Positions 45,294 through 53,957 are shown, numbered from the stretch's first letter. The stretch is 64,000 nt of DNA from Prolixibacteraceae bacterium UBA6029 (GCA_002429385.1 DIZL01000019.1:9844-73843); one strand, 5' to 3'. Notes: generated by a model from the letters alone, not told the origin. Made by a program: numbers and translations.

Positions 45294-45466
45294 AAGTTAG
45301 ATTTAGTGGCTTCTGGTTTGAAGCCGTTAATTTACAACAAATAAACCGTTTGACGTAATAAATGAGCGATAATAAATAGAAATTAATTCCCTTCAGGGTT
45401 ATGAATCCTTACAAAGTTTTGATACTTTGTCAGCTCATGAAAACAATTTATCCGACTGAAATTCAT

Positions 45467-45474
45467 TACCTTTG
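45467..45474 (+). promoter_or_regulatory. -7 promoter element of the toxin-antitoxin operon
   Basis: TACCTTTG matches TAnnTTTG and lies 17 bp before the antitoxin ATG at 45491. This supports that start rather than the in-frame ATG at 45401, which would put the promoter inside the gene. Confidence 0.55.
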
Positions 45475-45490
45475 TATAAATGCAAATCTC

Positions 45491-45772
45491 ATGAGAGCAA
45501 TTGAATTTAAAACAATTATAAAGAATAACCGGATTGAGATCCCTTTAGATATTCAGTCAGAACTCCAGTTTAAAGATAAAGCAAATGTAAGGGTAATGAT
45601 ACTTTACGATGATTCTGTAGATCCGGATGAAAAGATCTATGAATCGAATGAGCAGGCTATTGATATTGTCAATGAAGAACTCGATTCGATTAACAACGGA
45701 TTAAAAGATTTCGAAGAAGGAAGAATACATTCAAACGAAACAGCCCGAAAGATATATGGAAAGTATCTATAA
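45491..45772 (+). CDS. Antitoxin of a RelE/ParE-type toxin-antitoxin pair
   Basis: 93 residues (MRAIEFKTIIKNNRIEIP). The N-terminus has the swapped-hairpin look of an AbrB/DUF2281-like antitoxin (KNNRIEIPLDIQSELQF). The C-terminal half is acidic and flexible (ELDSINNGLKDFEEGRIHSN), the part that would wrap the toxin. The stop overlaps the toxin start by 17 bp. It would normally repress its own promoter together with the toxin. Confidence 0.75.
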   Translation: MRAIEFKTIIKNNRIEIPLDIQSELQFKDKANVRVMILYDDSVDPDEKIYESNEQAIDIVNEELDSINNGLKDFEEGRIHSNETARKIYGKYL

Positions 45773-46067
45773 GATTCTCTGGTCTGAGGAAGCACTTAAA
45801 AATCTGAAGTTAATTATCGGTTATCTTGAAAATAATTGGACACAAAAAGAACTAACCCATTTTGCACAACTGTTGGATAAAAGACTGGCATTAATTGAGC
45901 ACAATCCTTATGCATTTCCTCTCATCGACGATTATTCGAACTTGAGGCGATCTGTATTGACGAAACAAACATCCATTTATTATCAGATTATTGGCAAGAA
46001 TGTAAGATTGATTACTTTGTTCGATAACAGACAAAATCCGGAACAGCTGACAAATAAGTTGGGATAG
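45756..46067 (+). CDS. RelE/ParE-family toxin
   Basis: 103 residues. The ParE/RelE fold is recognisable: ILWSEEALKNLKLIIGYLEN at the start (helical hairpin), LLDKRLALIEHNPYAFPLI, and the final strands RRSVLTKQTSIYYQIIGKNVRLITLFDNRQNPE, ending in the usual DNRQNP. ParE members poison gyrase and RelE members cut mRNA at the ribosome; this sequence does not decide which. Coupled to the antitoxin gene. Confidence 0.9.
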   Translation: MESIYKILWSEEALKNLKLIIGYLENNWTQKELTHFAQLLDKRLALIEHNPYAFPLIDDYSNLRRSVLTKQTSIYYQIIGKNVRLITLFDNRQNPEQLTNKLG

Positions 46068-46095
46068 ATTATCCCGCATAAATACCAATCCCATC

Positions 46096-48564
46096 ATGCA
46101 ATACGAATCAAACTCCCAACTTGAACTTGCTTTTAACTTTCTGCAATATACCAATCAGAATATTTTCCTGACCGGGAAAGCCGGAACCGGTAAGACCACA
46201 TTCTTACGCAACCTCAAGAAACTATCCCCCAAACGTATGGTGGTAGTTGCCCCAACGGGTGTGGCGGCCATCAATGCAGGCGGTGTCACGATTCATTCCT
46301 TTTTCCAGATGTCGTTCGGGCCCCAGATACCCGTAGATCCCGATCAGCAGCGACCACTGACTGTCCCCCCGGATGGCAGTGTAGCTGCCGGGATCAAACG
46401 CTTTAGCCGCGAAAAGATCAACATTATCCGCAGCCTTGACTTACTCGTCATCGACGAAATCTCGATGGTTCGCGCCGATATTCTGGACGGAATAGATGAA
46501 GTGCTGCGCAGGTACAAAAACCGATACAAACCCTTTGGCGGAGTACAGTTGCTCATGATTGGCGACCTGCAACAGTTGGCACCTGTGGTCAAGGAAGAGG
46601 ATTGGGCCATGCTGAGGGCTTATTACGACACCTGTTTCTTTTTCAGCAGCCGTGCCCTGAAGCGTTCCAAATTTACAGGCATCGAACTGAATCACATCTT
46701 CAGGCAAAGTGACCAGCGTTTCATCGATTTACTGAACAAAGTGCGCGAAAATCGCCTCGACATGGAAACCCTTCAGGAATTAAACAAACGTTACATCCCT
46801 GGCTTTAATCCTGAAGAAAAGGAGGGCTACATCACACTCACCACCCATAACTATCAGTCGCAGCAAATCAACGATGCCAAACTGGAACACCTGAAAACCA
46901 AAGTTCACCGTTTCACTGCTGAGGTAAAAGGCGAATTTCCGGAGTACTCCTACCCCACCGATCCTGCACTGGATCTGAAAGTCGGAGCCCAGGTGATGTT
47001 CGTCAAGAATGATACGGAGAAACGATTCTACAACGGTAAAATCGGTAAAATAACCGGGATTGACGATGATCTTGTTCATGTGCTTTGTCCGGGAGAAACG
47101 TTACCCTACGAAGTTGAACGGGTCGAATGGCAAAATGCGAAATACACACTCAACGAGTCTACCCAGGAAATCCAGGAAGACGTGATCGGTACCTTCACGC
47201 AGTTTCCGCTCAAGCTGGCCTGGGCCATCACCATTCATAAAAGCCAGGGCCTCACCTTCGAAAAAGCCATCATCGATGCACGCGCCTCCTTTGCCCACGG
47301 ACAGGTCTATGTGGCCCTGAGCCGCTGCAAAACACTCGAAGGATTGGTCCTCAGCTCTCCGATAGCCGATTTTAGTGTTAAGAACGATACCACGGTCATT
47401 CAGTTTACCGACGACGTGGAGCGAAACCAGCCCGGCCCTGCCGAACTTGAACAGTCGCGCAAAGATTACGTGCGGCATTTATTGGGTGATCTGTTTGATT
47501 TTAAGCCCATGCAGCGCCAGATTCATTACTTGCTGAAGCTTTGGGAGGAACATTCGGCCCAGTTGCTTGGTACGCTGAAAACCCAGCTGCTAAGTATGAC
47601 TCAGCCCCTTCAGACCGAACTGATTGAGGTTGCCGCAAAATTCAATCACCAGATCCATCAGTTGATTTCGAAAACACCTAATGCTGAAGAGAATGAGCAA
47701 CTTCAGGAGCGAGTAAAGAAAGCCTCCGCCTATTTCTCCGGAAAACTGGAACTGATGATCGCTCAACCCTTTGCGCAATCTACCTTTGACACCGACAATA
47801 AGGCCATCCGCAAGAGTTTCAACGAGGCTGCTGATAAACTCCGCAAGGAAATCCAAACCAAAAAAGTCTGCCTCGAATTGTGCTCCAAAGGATTTAACAT
47901 CAAAACCTTCCTGGAAACGAGATCGAAAGCAGCCATCGAAGTACCCGATACCGGATACAAAGGTCCGTCATCTGGCAGTTCTTCCAGCTTCACCATGCAT
48001 CCCGAATTTTATGCCAGACTTAAGAAATGGCGCGAAACAAAAGCTAACTTGCTAAACGTTGAAATCAGCCGTGTTCTACCGCAGAAAACCCTGCACGAGA
48101 TTGTACAGACCCTGCCTGCCAGCAGAGCCGCTTTAAAAGCCGTCAAGGGAATGGGCGGAACCCGTATGCAGCAGGTTGGTAAGGAGATCCTGGAACAGGT
48201 GATTGCCTATCGTCGCCAGAAAGGATTGGACTTACCCGTTGGCGCCGAAAAAGAAGTAGAAACAGCAGGAATGTCTTCTCAGGAAATCAGTTTTAAGCTC
48301 TTTCAAAGCGGGCAATCCATCGCTGAAATCGCAAAGGAGCGCAGCATGGCCGTTTCCACCATCGAGGGACACCTGGCCCTGTATGTCGGCACCGGGGAAC
48401 TGGAACTCAATCGTCTGGTGGAACCTAAAAAGACCAAAGCCATCCTGGCCTGCATCGAAAAACAAAAGATCCGGGGCATGAATGAACTCCGTTCAGCCTT
48501 GGGCAACGATTACAGTTATTCCGAAATCCGCTTCGTGCTGAAGCATCTGGAGGCAATCGGGTAA
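46096..48564 (+). CDS. Pif1-like superfamily 1 helicase with C-terminal HRDC/HTH domains
   Basis: 822 residues. Walker A TGKAGTGKTTFLRNL near 27-40, motif Ia VVVAPTGVAAINAGGVTIHS, Walker B LLVIDEISMVRADIL near 117, GDLQQLAPV (motif III), HIFRQSD (motif IV) and LAWAITIHKSQGLTFEKAIID near 375 (motifs V/VI) identify a Pif1/RecD2-like 5'-3' DNA helicase. Beyond residue 450 come a helical linker, an HRDC-like segment (RLKKWRETKANLLNVE, LPASRAALKAVKGMGGTR) and a helix-turn-helix tail (QSIAEIAKERSMAVSTIEGH). Such enzymes resolve structured DNA, perhaps relevant given the hairpins nearby. It starts 28 bp after the toxin gene. Confidence 0.93.
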   Translation: MQYESNSQLELAFNFLQYTNQNIFLTGKAGTGKTTFLRNLKKLSPKRMVVVAPTGVAAINAGGVTIHSFFQMSFGPQIPVDPDQQRPLTVPPDGSVAAGIKRFSREKINIIRSLDLLVIDEISMVRADILDGIDEVLRRYKNRYKPFGGVQLLMIGDLQQLAPVVKEEDWAMLRAYYDTCFFFSSRALKRSKFTGIELNHIFRQSDQRFIDLLNKVRENRLDMETLQELNKRYIPGFNPEEKEGYITLTTHNYQSQQINDAKLEHLKTKVHRFTAEVKGEFPEYSYPTDPALDLKVGAQVMFVKNDTEKRFYNGKIGKITGIDDDLVHVLCPGETLPYEVERVEWQNAKYTLNESTQEIQEDVIGTFTQFPLKLAWAITIHKSQGLTFEKAIIDARASFAHGQVYVALSRCKTLEGLVLSSPIADFSVKNDTTVIQFTDDVERNQPGPAELEQSRKDYVRHLLGDLFDFKPMQRQIHYLLKLWEEHSAQLLGTLKTQLLSMTQPLQTELIEVAAKFNHQIHQLISKTPNAEENEQLQERVKKASAYFSGKLELMIAQPFAQSTFDTDNKAIRKSFNEAADKLRKEIQTKKVCLELCSKGFNIKTFLETRSKAAIEVPDTGYKGPSSGSSSSFTMHPEFYARLKKWRETKANLLNVEISRVLPQKTLHEIVQTLPASRAALKAVKGMGGTRMQQVGKEILEQVIAYRRQKGLDLPVGAEKEVETAGMSSQEISFKLFQSGQSIAEIAKERSMAVSTIEGHLALYVGTGELELNRLVEPKKTKAILACIEKQKIRGMNELRSALGNDYSYSEIRFVLKHLEAIG

Positions 48565-49187
48565 GACTTAAACCCTGAAGATTTTCAAACCATTCTGGAA
48601 GAAAAACCTTCATACACATTGCATTGCCGGGCGACTGATCAGCCTCCAGCCCGGCTCAACACATGTCAAATTTTATTGACTGCAGAACTGAAAGCCTCCC
48701 CCTCCGGATGCCTATCGGGTAGGGTCAACCTGTCACCTTGTGTATACCTTGTGTGTACCTTGTGTGTAGCTTATGTGTTTCGGAACACATAAAGTACACT
48801 TAAGCTACTCTCATTATATACTTAAGGTATACGCTTACAGGCACTGTGGTCCAGACCGTATACGACTGGTACCCGGCAAAATGTTTCATGAAGTGCGAAA
48901 AAGAAAGAGTTTTGTAAAGACGTTGAAGAAACTCTTCAATATCGCGGCTACCCGGATTTTGAAGAGTTAAGGAGTAATATCAATAGAATACCATCATCTC
49001 AATTGTTCTTTCTCCGTTAGGAGAAATACGTTTTTGTACAAAGTTGATGTCCTAATGACAATTTTTTGTTTACGGACAACATTATCTATTGATATTGATT
49101 GCCTACGGCAAAATTAATTTGCTAATTTTCAGGTTATTATTTCTATTGCATCTATCGAACTCAGGTTATTAGACAGATTGAAAATTA
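48565..49187. other. Intergenic region with a tandem-arm hairpin
   Basis: About 620 bp downstream of the helicase gene. Besides the 48742-48832 hairpin there is AT-rich sequence; short frames have no family likeness. No clear terminator for the helicase gene was found. Confidence 0.5.
48742..48832. repeat. Long imperfect hairpin with tandem-repeat arms
   Basis: The left arm carries TACCTTGTGTG twice. GTATACCTT at 48742 pairs with AAGGTATAC at the right end (48824-48832). The inner stem is CTTATGTGTT-tcgg-AACACATAAAG. Arms are about 43 bp with mismatches. Same design as the 8.9 and 30.4 kb elements but with unrelated repeat units. Confidence 0.65.
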
Positions 49188-49425
49188 TTACAAGGTTGGT
49201 ATATTAGCAGGATTAAAATTGACGACCTGGAAGAATGCCTTTTTAGGTTGCAGCTTTGTGTCGAAGAGGAGCGGGTAATTTTTACGGTTATACACCGGAA
49301 AATTATTCAGCCAGGTATAGTTATCGGCAGCGCCCCAGAAAGTTACTCCCGGAATCTTGTCCTTTCCTGGCCCTCAGGTATTCGCCTTTCTGGTCTGATA
49401 AACCTGAGGAGACCTAAATGCAAAT
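49188..49425 (-). pseudogene. 3' remnant of a GH10 xylanase gene
   Basis: On the minus strand, codons 49373 down to the TAA at 49188-49190 encode 61 residues that end a GH10 family xylanase: DKIPGVTFWGAADNYTWLNN, then FPVYNRKNYPLLFD and QPKKAFFQVVNF. The first segment corresponds to the conserved VTFWG...D..SWL of GH10. A TGA (49374-49376) stops this frame upstream. A neighbouring frame reads GEYLRARKGQD, as if one frameshift separates it. The homology ends at the stop codon of the ATPase gene (49430), so over 80% of the enzyme is missing. A recombination or insertion event is likely. Confidence 0.8.
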
Positions 49426-49429
49426 CCTG

Positions 49430-50632
49430 CTAAACAAATTCGGTGAGGAACTTCCTTAAGGGCAGATGAAGAATGCCTTCATAACTGACACCGGAATACT
49501 CATCCAGTGTAATTATATATTTGGGGTAATTATCTTTGATTGTCAGCAGATTACCAAATTCCCTCTCCATGGATTGCTTCTCAGCAATTCTCAAAGCAAC
49601 CTGGATATATATCTTTTCTCCTTGTCTTTCCCCTATAAAATCGATTTCCTTATCATTCAGCTTCCCTATTAAAACGGAATATCCAACAGTTTTAAGGTGC
49701 AAATAAACAGCATTTTCGATGATCTGACCCAAATCAAAAGGTGAGAATCCTGCAATGGAGTTTCGTAGCCCAATATCGTTAAAGTAATATTTTTCAGCGA
49801 TCTCAAATACTTTTTTCCCTTGAATATCAGACCTCGAAACACTGGTAATCAACATGGCAGTGGTGAGATAATTCAGGTAATTCAGGATAGCAGTGATTGA
49901 AATTGATATGTTTTGTGACTTTAAATAATTACCTATCCCTCTGGCAGAAATCAGGTTGCCTGTTTCATTGGCAAGATATCTGATTAAGCGAACCAGGAAA
50001 TCAACATTTCTCACTTCAAAGCGTGAAACAACATCGCGGAAAAGAATAGACTGGCTGATGTTTTTTAGATAATCGAATATGGTATCATCCGTAAGATCAA
50101 GATGAATCAGATAAGGCAATCCTCCGTATTTCAGGTACTTATCCAGACTTTCTGCATTATTTACAAGCTTATGAAATAGTAAAAATTCAGTGTAGCTTAG
50201 CGCGTAAACAGGGATTTCGATGTATCGACCTCCCAGATAAGTTCCCAGTTCTCCGGAAAGGATATGGGCATTGCTTCCTGTGCAGTAAATATCATACCCA
50301 CCTTCAGCAAGGAGGCTTCTCAACACCTTTTCAAATTCGGGAATCGTTTGAATCTCATCAATCATCAGAAAGTTTAGTTCACCAACCTTAGATTTTGATT
50401 TCACATATCCATAAAGCAAATCTGAGCTTGTTATTTTCTCAAACTCGTTAATCTCTAAATTGATGTAGATAATGTTTGGATTTGGAAATTGCTCTTTGAT
50501 GCTATCCATTGCCTGAAACAGCAGATAACTTTTACCCACTCTTCTTTGACCAATCAGCACTTTAATTATCTCTTTGCCAATGTAACGATCGATGTGTTTC
50601 TTATAGTTTTCACGAATGATGTAGGTCTTCAT
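49430..50632 (-). CDS. AAA-family ATPase of the AAA_14/DUF4143 type, palindrome-flanked
   Basis: 400 residues from ATG 50632 (MKTYIIRENYKKHIDRYIGK); reading further upstream would translate the palindrome. Walker A is GQRRVGKSYL near 28-37, Walker B LNFLMIDEIQTIP near 88, and CTGSNAHIL the sensor. The DUF4143 C-domain ends with KEIDFIGERQ and IYIQVAL near 345-360, a PD-(D/E)XK-like pattern with Q in place of the usual Lys. Function unknown, as for its homologue at 21305. Its 3' end abuts the xylanase remnant, so it may have arrived by insertion. Confidence 0.85.
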   Translation of the reverse strand: MKTYIIRENYKKHIDRYIGKEIIKVLIGQRRVGKSYLLFQAMDSIKEQFPNPNIIYINLEINEFEKITSSDLLYGYVKSKSKVGELNFLMIDEIQTIPEFEKVLRSLLAEGGYDIYCTGSNAHILSGELGTYLGGRYIEIPVYALSYTEFLLFHKLVNNAESLDKYLKYGGLPYLIHLDLTDDTIFDYLKNISQSILFRDVVSRFEVRNVDFLVRLIRYLANETGNLISARGIGNYLKSQNISISITAILNYLNYLTTAMLITSVSRSDIQGKKVFEIAEKYYFNDIGLRNSIAGFSPFDLGQIIENAVYLHLKTVGYSVLIGKLNDKEIDFIGERQGEKIYIQVALRIAEKQSMEREFGNLLTIKDNYPKYIITLDEYSGVSYEGILHLPLRKFLTEFV

Positions 50633-50640
50633 AATGAATG

Positions 50641-50724
50641 TATAAATGACAAACATGCATAAAATATGGTTTTTGTCATTTATAAATAACGAAAACCATA
50701 TTTTATGCATGTTTGTCATTTATA
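50641..50724. repeat. Perfect 33-bp inverted repeat at the ATPase start
   Basis: The left arm 50641-50673 (TATAAATGACAAACATGC... to GGTTTT) is the exact reverse complement of 50692-50724. The 18-nt loop contains another copy of TTTGTCATTTATA, so this 13-mer occurs three times in 84 bp. The left arm ends 8 bp from the ATPase ATG, placing the palindrome over the leader and promoter. Confidence 0.9.
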
Positions 50725-50816
50725 GATGCACTTTCACATAGTTCTTTCAGTAAATTCAGGATTTCGGGGGTGGATAAAGAGAACTTAGTAGATTCATGGC
50801 ATTTGCCACTTGTCAT
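50703..50816 (-). CDS. Possible 37-residue peptide ending within the palindrome
   Basis: ATG 50816 to TAA 50703 encodes MTSGKCHESTKFSLSTPEIL followed by NLLKELCESASINDKHA. The helix-like STPEILNLLKELCES stretch is protein-like, and the stop lies in the right arm of the palindrome upstream of the ATPase. It may be a leader peptide, the tail of a lost gene, or chance. Confidence 0.2.
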   Translation of the reverse strand: MTSGKCHESTKFSLSTPEILNLLKELCESASINDKHA

Positions 50817-50941
50817 TTAGCAGCCGATGGAAAAATACATACTATGTTTTAAAATAACCCTATTTATGCTTAACTTTCAAAAAAAAATACTGAAATTAAC
50901 GGCCTGATTTTAACACAACCTAACTACCAAACTAACCTGTT

Positions 50942-52498
50942 ATGGAACTTCAGCAAAAGACATTCTACCATCGTTTGTTTATTACCGTTTTACGTGTAGC
51001 CATTGGATGGCATTTCCTCTATGAAGGAATCTCCAAGATTCTTCAGGGAAACTGGACCGCTTCAGGCTTTTTGCTGAATACTTCGGGATTCATGTCAGGC
51101 TTTTATCATGCGTTGGCCGGGTCTCCTGGCCTACTGAAAGTCATTGACGTCCTGAATATGTATGGACTGTTTTTCATCGGGCTGGCCCTATTTATCGGCT
51201 TGTTCAGCCGGTTTGCAGCCTTGGCAGGAGCATTGCTGATGGCCTTGTATTATTTTGCTTATCCGCCTTTCGGCAATCCGCTGATGAATGCCTCTGAAGG
51301 GCATTTGTTTATTGTCGACCGTCTGTTTATCGAAGCGGCAGCGCTCTTATTTCTTTCCTTTTATCATGAAAAAGGATACTGCATTGATACGTTAATAGGC
51401 ATCTACCGCAGCAGTAAAACGACACCGGTTACGCAACCCGAAGCCAGTACTTCGCGTCGCGAGGTCCTGAAGAACCTGGCCACCCTGCCTGTATTGGGCG
51501 CTTTGGGCCTGGGAGCAATGAGCAGTTTTAAGACTTACGGGGTCGATGTCATGTCGGGAGCCACCATTCAGGTGAAACAAACTGCGCTTAAAGATTTGAA
51601 AGGCGAACTGCCAAAGGGTAAAATCGGCAAGCACGAAATCAGCCGTATGATCGCCGGGGGAAACCTCATCGGTGGTTGGGCCCATTCACGCGATCTGATT
51701 TATGTATCAACGCTTTTCAAGGCATACAATACGGAGCAAAAGGTTTATGAAACACTGATGCTGGCAGAACAGGCTGGTATCAACACCATCAACATCGGTT
51801 TTCCTTCCAACCCCCTTCTGGCCAAATACAAGAAGATGACCGGCAGCAAAATAAAGGTCATTTCGCAGGTGGCGCCTAAACTGGACAATAGTAAGCTTTC
51901 ACAGGTTGGTCCAAACACCGACAAAAAACTTTACTTTGAGTTTATCGATAAGGCCATTGATTACGGGGCAGACATCCTTCAGGTTCAGGGAAACTGGTGC
52001 GACTGGCTGGTCAGGGATCAACGCATTGAGGTGATCCACGAAATGATAGAACACATTCGTAAGCAGGGTTACACGGCAGGTCTGGCAGCCCACTCGGTGG
52101 AATCGCTCATTGCCTGTGCCGATCAGGGAATCATCCCGGATTATTACATGAAAACGATGCATCACGATCAGTACTGGTCGGCGCACCCTCGTGAATTCCG
52201 CTTCCCCTTTGAGGTGGACGGAAAAGAGTACCTCGACCACAACCGTTTCCATAACAACATGTTTTGCCTCTTTCCTGAGCGCACGGTGGAGTTTGTCAGC
52301 AAGGCCACAGTTCCGGTGATGGGCTTTAAAGTCCTGGCAGCCGGAGCCATTGAACCGCAGGATGGTTTTAAATGGGCCTATGAAAACGGGGCTGACTTCA
52401 TCTGCGTGGGCATGTTCGACTTCCAGGTGGTCAGCAACGTAAACATTGCCATCGACAGCATCAAGAATGCCAAAAGGACCAGACCGTGGTACGGGTAG
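50942..52498 (+). CDS. DoxX-type membrane domain fused to a TIM-barrel (aldo/keto reductase-like) domain
   Basis: 518 residues. Residues about 8-150 are a DoxX/TQO small-subunit-like four-helix membrane domain (RVAIGWHFLYEGISK, GLFFIGLALFIGLFSR, SEGHLFIVDRLFIEAAALL). A linker follows with an internal twin-arginine-like segment (TSRREVLKNLATLPVLGALG, about 167-186). From about 220 to the end is a soluble barrel: HEISRMIAGGNLIGGWAHSR near 233, ITTNIG-like INTINIGFPSNPL, and a terminal VLAAGAIEPQDGFKWAYENG and FICVGMF. This resembles aldo/keto reductase folds without the usual catalytic Tyr-Lys set that I can identify. Function unknown; the layout recurs in Bacteroidota to my knowledge. Confidence 0.7.
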   Translation: MELQQKTFYHRLFITVLRVAIGWHFLYEGISKILQGNWTASGFLLNTSGFMSGFYHALAGSPGLLKVIDVLNMYGLFFIGLALFIGLFSRFAALAGALLMALYYFAYPPFGNPLMNASEGHLFIVDRLFIEAAALLFLSFYHEKGYCIDTLIGIYRSSKTTPVTQPEASTSRREVLKNLATLPVLGALGLGAMSSFKTYGVDVMSGATIQVKQTALKDLKGELPKGKIGKHEISRMIAGGNLIGGWAHSRDLIYVSTLFKAYNTEQKVYETLMLAEQAGINTINIGFPSNPLLAKYKKMTGSKIKVISQVAPKLDNSKLSQVGPNTDKKLYFEFIDKAIDYGADILQVQGNWCDWLVRDQRIEVIHEMIEHIRKQGYTAGLAAHSVESLIACADQGIIPDYYMKTMHHDQYWSAHPREFRFPFEVDGKEYLDHNRFHNNMFCLFPERTVEFVSKATVPVMGFKVLAAGAIEPQDGFKWAYENGADFICVGMFDFQVVSNVNIAIDSIKNAKRTRPWYG

Positions 52499-52507
52499 GC
52501 TTTAATT

Positions 52508-53062
52508 ATGGCTGAAGGAGATGACATACCCTTACCCATCCGGTTTAATGCGTTTAAACACCACCGGAATTATATCCTGAACATTTTGGAAAGCGCCACA
52601 CCTGAAGAGATTGCAGCGCTGCTCGATCCGGTGTGAAACAATTATATTGACATCTACACCGGGAATATGAGCCCGGCAGATATTGCAGATGCAATACTTA
52701 GAATACTTCAATTGAATCAGGCATTTCAGGAAGATGATTTCATCCGATTGGTGGATTCAAAAAACGGTTACCATCAAATTAGTCTTGAAGACGGCTCAGA
52801 ATGGATTGTCCGTAAGTGTAATGAACCGGACCGATATATTCACCTGCATCCTGCATGGGAAGGTTTGTTCTCCATACGTTTTAAAGGATCGACCTTAAAA
52901 ACAGCTTACCTGTTAAAGATCCGTTCTTCCATTTCAGGGGAGGCACCGACATTAGCAATGGTAAACCGGGTACGGATTCAGATTGGCCTTTCGCCCGTAA
53001 AAAAGCTGGAACGGAATATGGGCATTTTAAACTGCTACGAGAAGTTCTTTTCTCCGGAATGA
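52508..53062 (+). pseudogene. Conserved hypothetical gene split by an in-frame TGA
   Basis: From ATG 52508 the frame reads MAEGDDIPLPIRFNAFKHHR to LLDPV, meets TGA at 52634-52636 (codon 43), and continues unbroken in the same frame through NNYIDIYTGNMSPADIADAI to 53062, 184 sense positions in all. The PLPIRFN...KHHxxY opening and IYTGxMSPADI segment look like one conserved Bacteroidota family of unknown function. Downstream of the stop an ATG at 52667 could restart a 131-residue product. Pseudogene, sequencing error, or reinitiation cannot be separated here. It starts 9 bp after the DoxX gene. Confidence 0.7.
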
Positions 53063-53684
53063 AAAGAAGACCGTCAATTATATCTCTATATTTATTAAGT
53101 ATCTTTGAACTGACCGGGTTTTAAAGCCTCTGGCCCGAAATTCCGGAAATGGTCACCCGAATCAACCAATGGACTGGTTCATGCTCTACTGCTATACTTT
53201 GACCCTTCCCCCTGACTTTCCCGATGGGAATGTTTCCGTTCTCTGTCATACCTCTGTCATACCACTTTCTGAACAAATTTGTATCGAATTTGTATCGAAT
53301 TTGTTCAGAAAGTGGTACGACAGAAGTATGACAGAGGTATGACAGAGGTAATAAATATTTAAAGGCCATTAGTTAACCATTCATTGCTGAATAAGGAGCA
53401 GAAACAAAAGGATAGATCCGCAAACGGGGACATTTGGATCGGTCCAGGACGGAATGGATCTGTAATTTGTTTATGAATTGCCTCATATGATTGTTCTGCG
53501 ATTTGGGGCCGGGTTGACGGGACTGATAAACCCATGATCATTTCCTTTCCTTAAAGGTACTACTTTTCGTTTGATTTTACAAGCTGAACTTTTCGGGGAA
53601 GCTAGCCGTTAAATATACCGCGTGTTTATTTGTTTGATTTTATTCTCCAACTGAAAAGCAGTTCCCTGAACATTGAGCAAACCG
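53063..53684. other. Intergenic region with a dispersed hairpin element
   Basis: About 620 bp separating two small conserved genes. TATCTTTG at 53099-53106 is a perfect -7 element that points rightward into the hairpin element, with no gene for nearly 600 bp, so a non-coding transcript is conceivable. The element itself is at 53215-53431. Confidence 0.5.
53215..53431. repeat. Dispersed hairpin element, copy 2 (tandem-arm stem with conserved flanks)
   Basis: The core (53247-53330) pairs CATACCTCTGT-CATACCACTTTCTGAACAAA-type sequence with its complement (TTTGTTCAGAAAGTGGTACG, then ACAGAAGTATG). ACAGAGGTATG is repeated further right, and GTATCGAATTT twice at the loop. The flanks match copy 1 at 30308-30595: CTTTCCCGAT and GTTCTCTGTCATACCTCT on the left, TTAACCATTCAT, ATAGATC and CAAACGGG on the right. 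Core units differ (CTCTGT here, CTCTTT there). Confidence 0.8.
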
Positions 53685-53957
53685 ATGAAAATGATTCCCA
53701 TAAAAGTTGAGAGCCATTCCGGCTATAAAGCGGATGAATATCCGGTGCGTTTTTACTGGATGGATATTAAATATGAAATCAAGGAGATAGCCGACAGGTG
53801 GTACCAGGCACGGGCAACGCCTGATTCGCCGGTAGCCGATTATTTTAAAGTCCGTACGGCCGGTCAAAGCATCTTCATCCTCAAACATGAACTGGAAACA
53901 GACCAGTGGTTTTTAATTTCTCCGGATGATCCCCTGTTCCGGTTTTCGGCCAATTAA
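53685..53957 (+). CDS. Small conserved cytoplasmic protein, DUF6504-like
   Basis: 90 residues from ATG 53685 (a TTG at 53673 and ATG 53691 are alternatives). The sequence PIKVESHSGYKADEYPVRFY, then EIKEIADRWYQ and ILKHELETDQWFLI resembles the small DUF6504 family, often encoded next to error-prone polymerase genes (imuB/dnaE2 cassettes). No polymerase gene is adjacent here. The assignment is by eye. It may belong with the broken gene at 52508, now separated from it by the hairpin element. Confidence 0.6.
   Translation: MKMIPIKVESHSGYKADEYPVRFYWMDIKYEIKEIADRWYQARATPDSPVADYFKVRTAGQSIFILKHELETDQWFLISPDDPLFRFSAN

Noticed and set aside
28884..53062. Reassignment of UGA to an amino acid, from the two TGA-split genes
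   Set aside because: RF2 is encoded with an intact SPF motif and a working UGA-dependent frameshift, many other genes end normally in TGA, and no tRNA-Sec or suppressor tRNA is seen.
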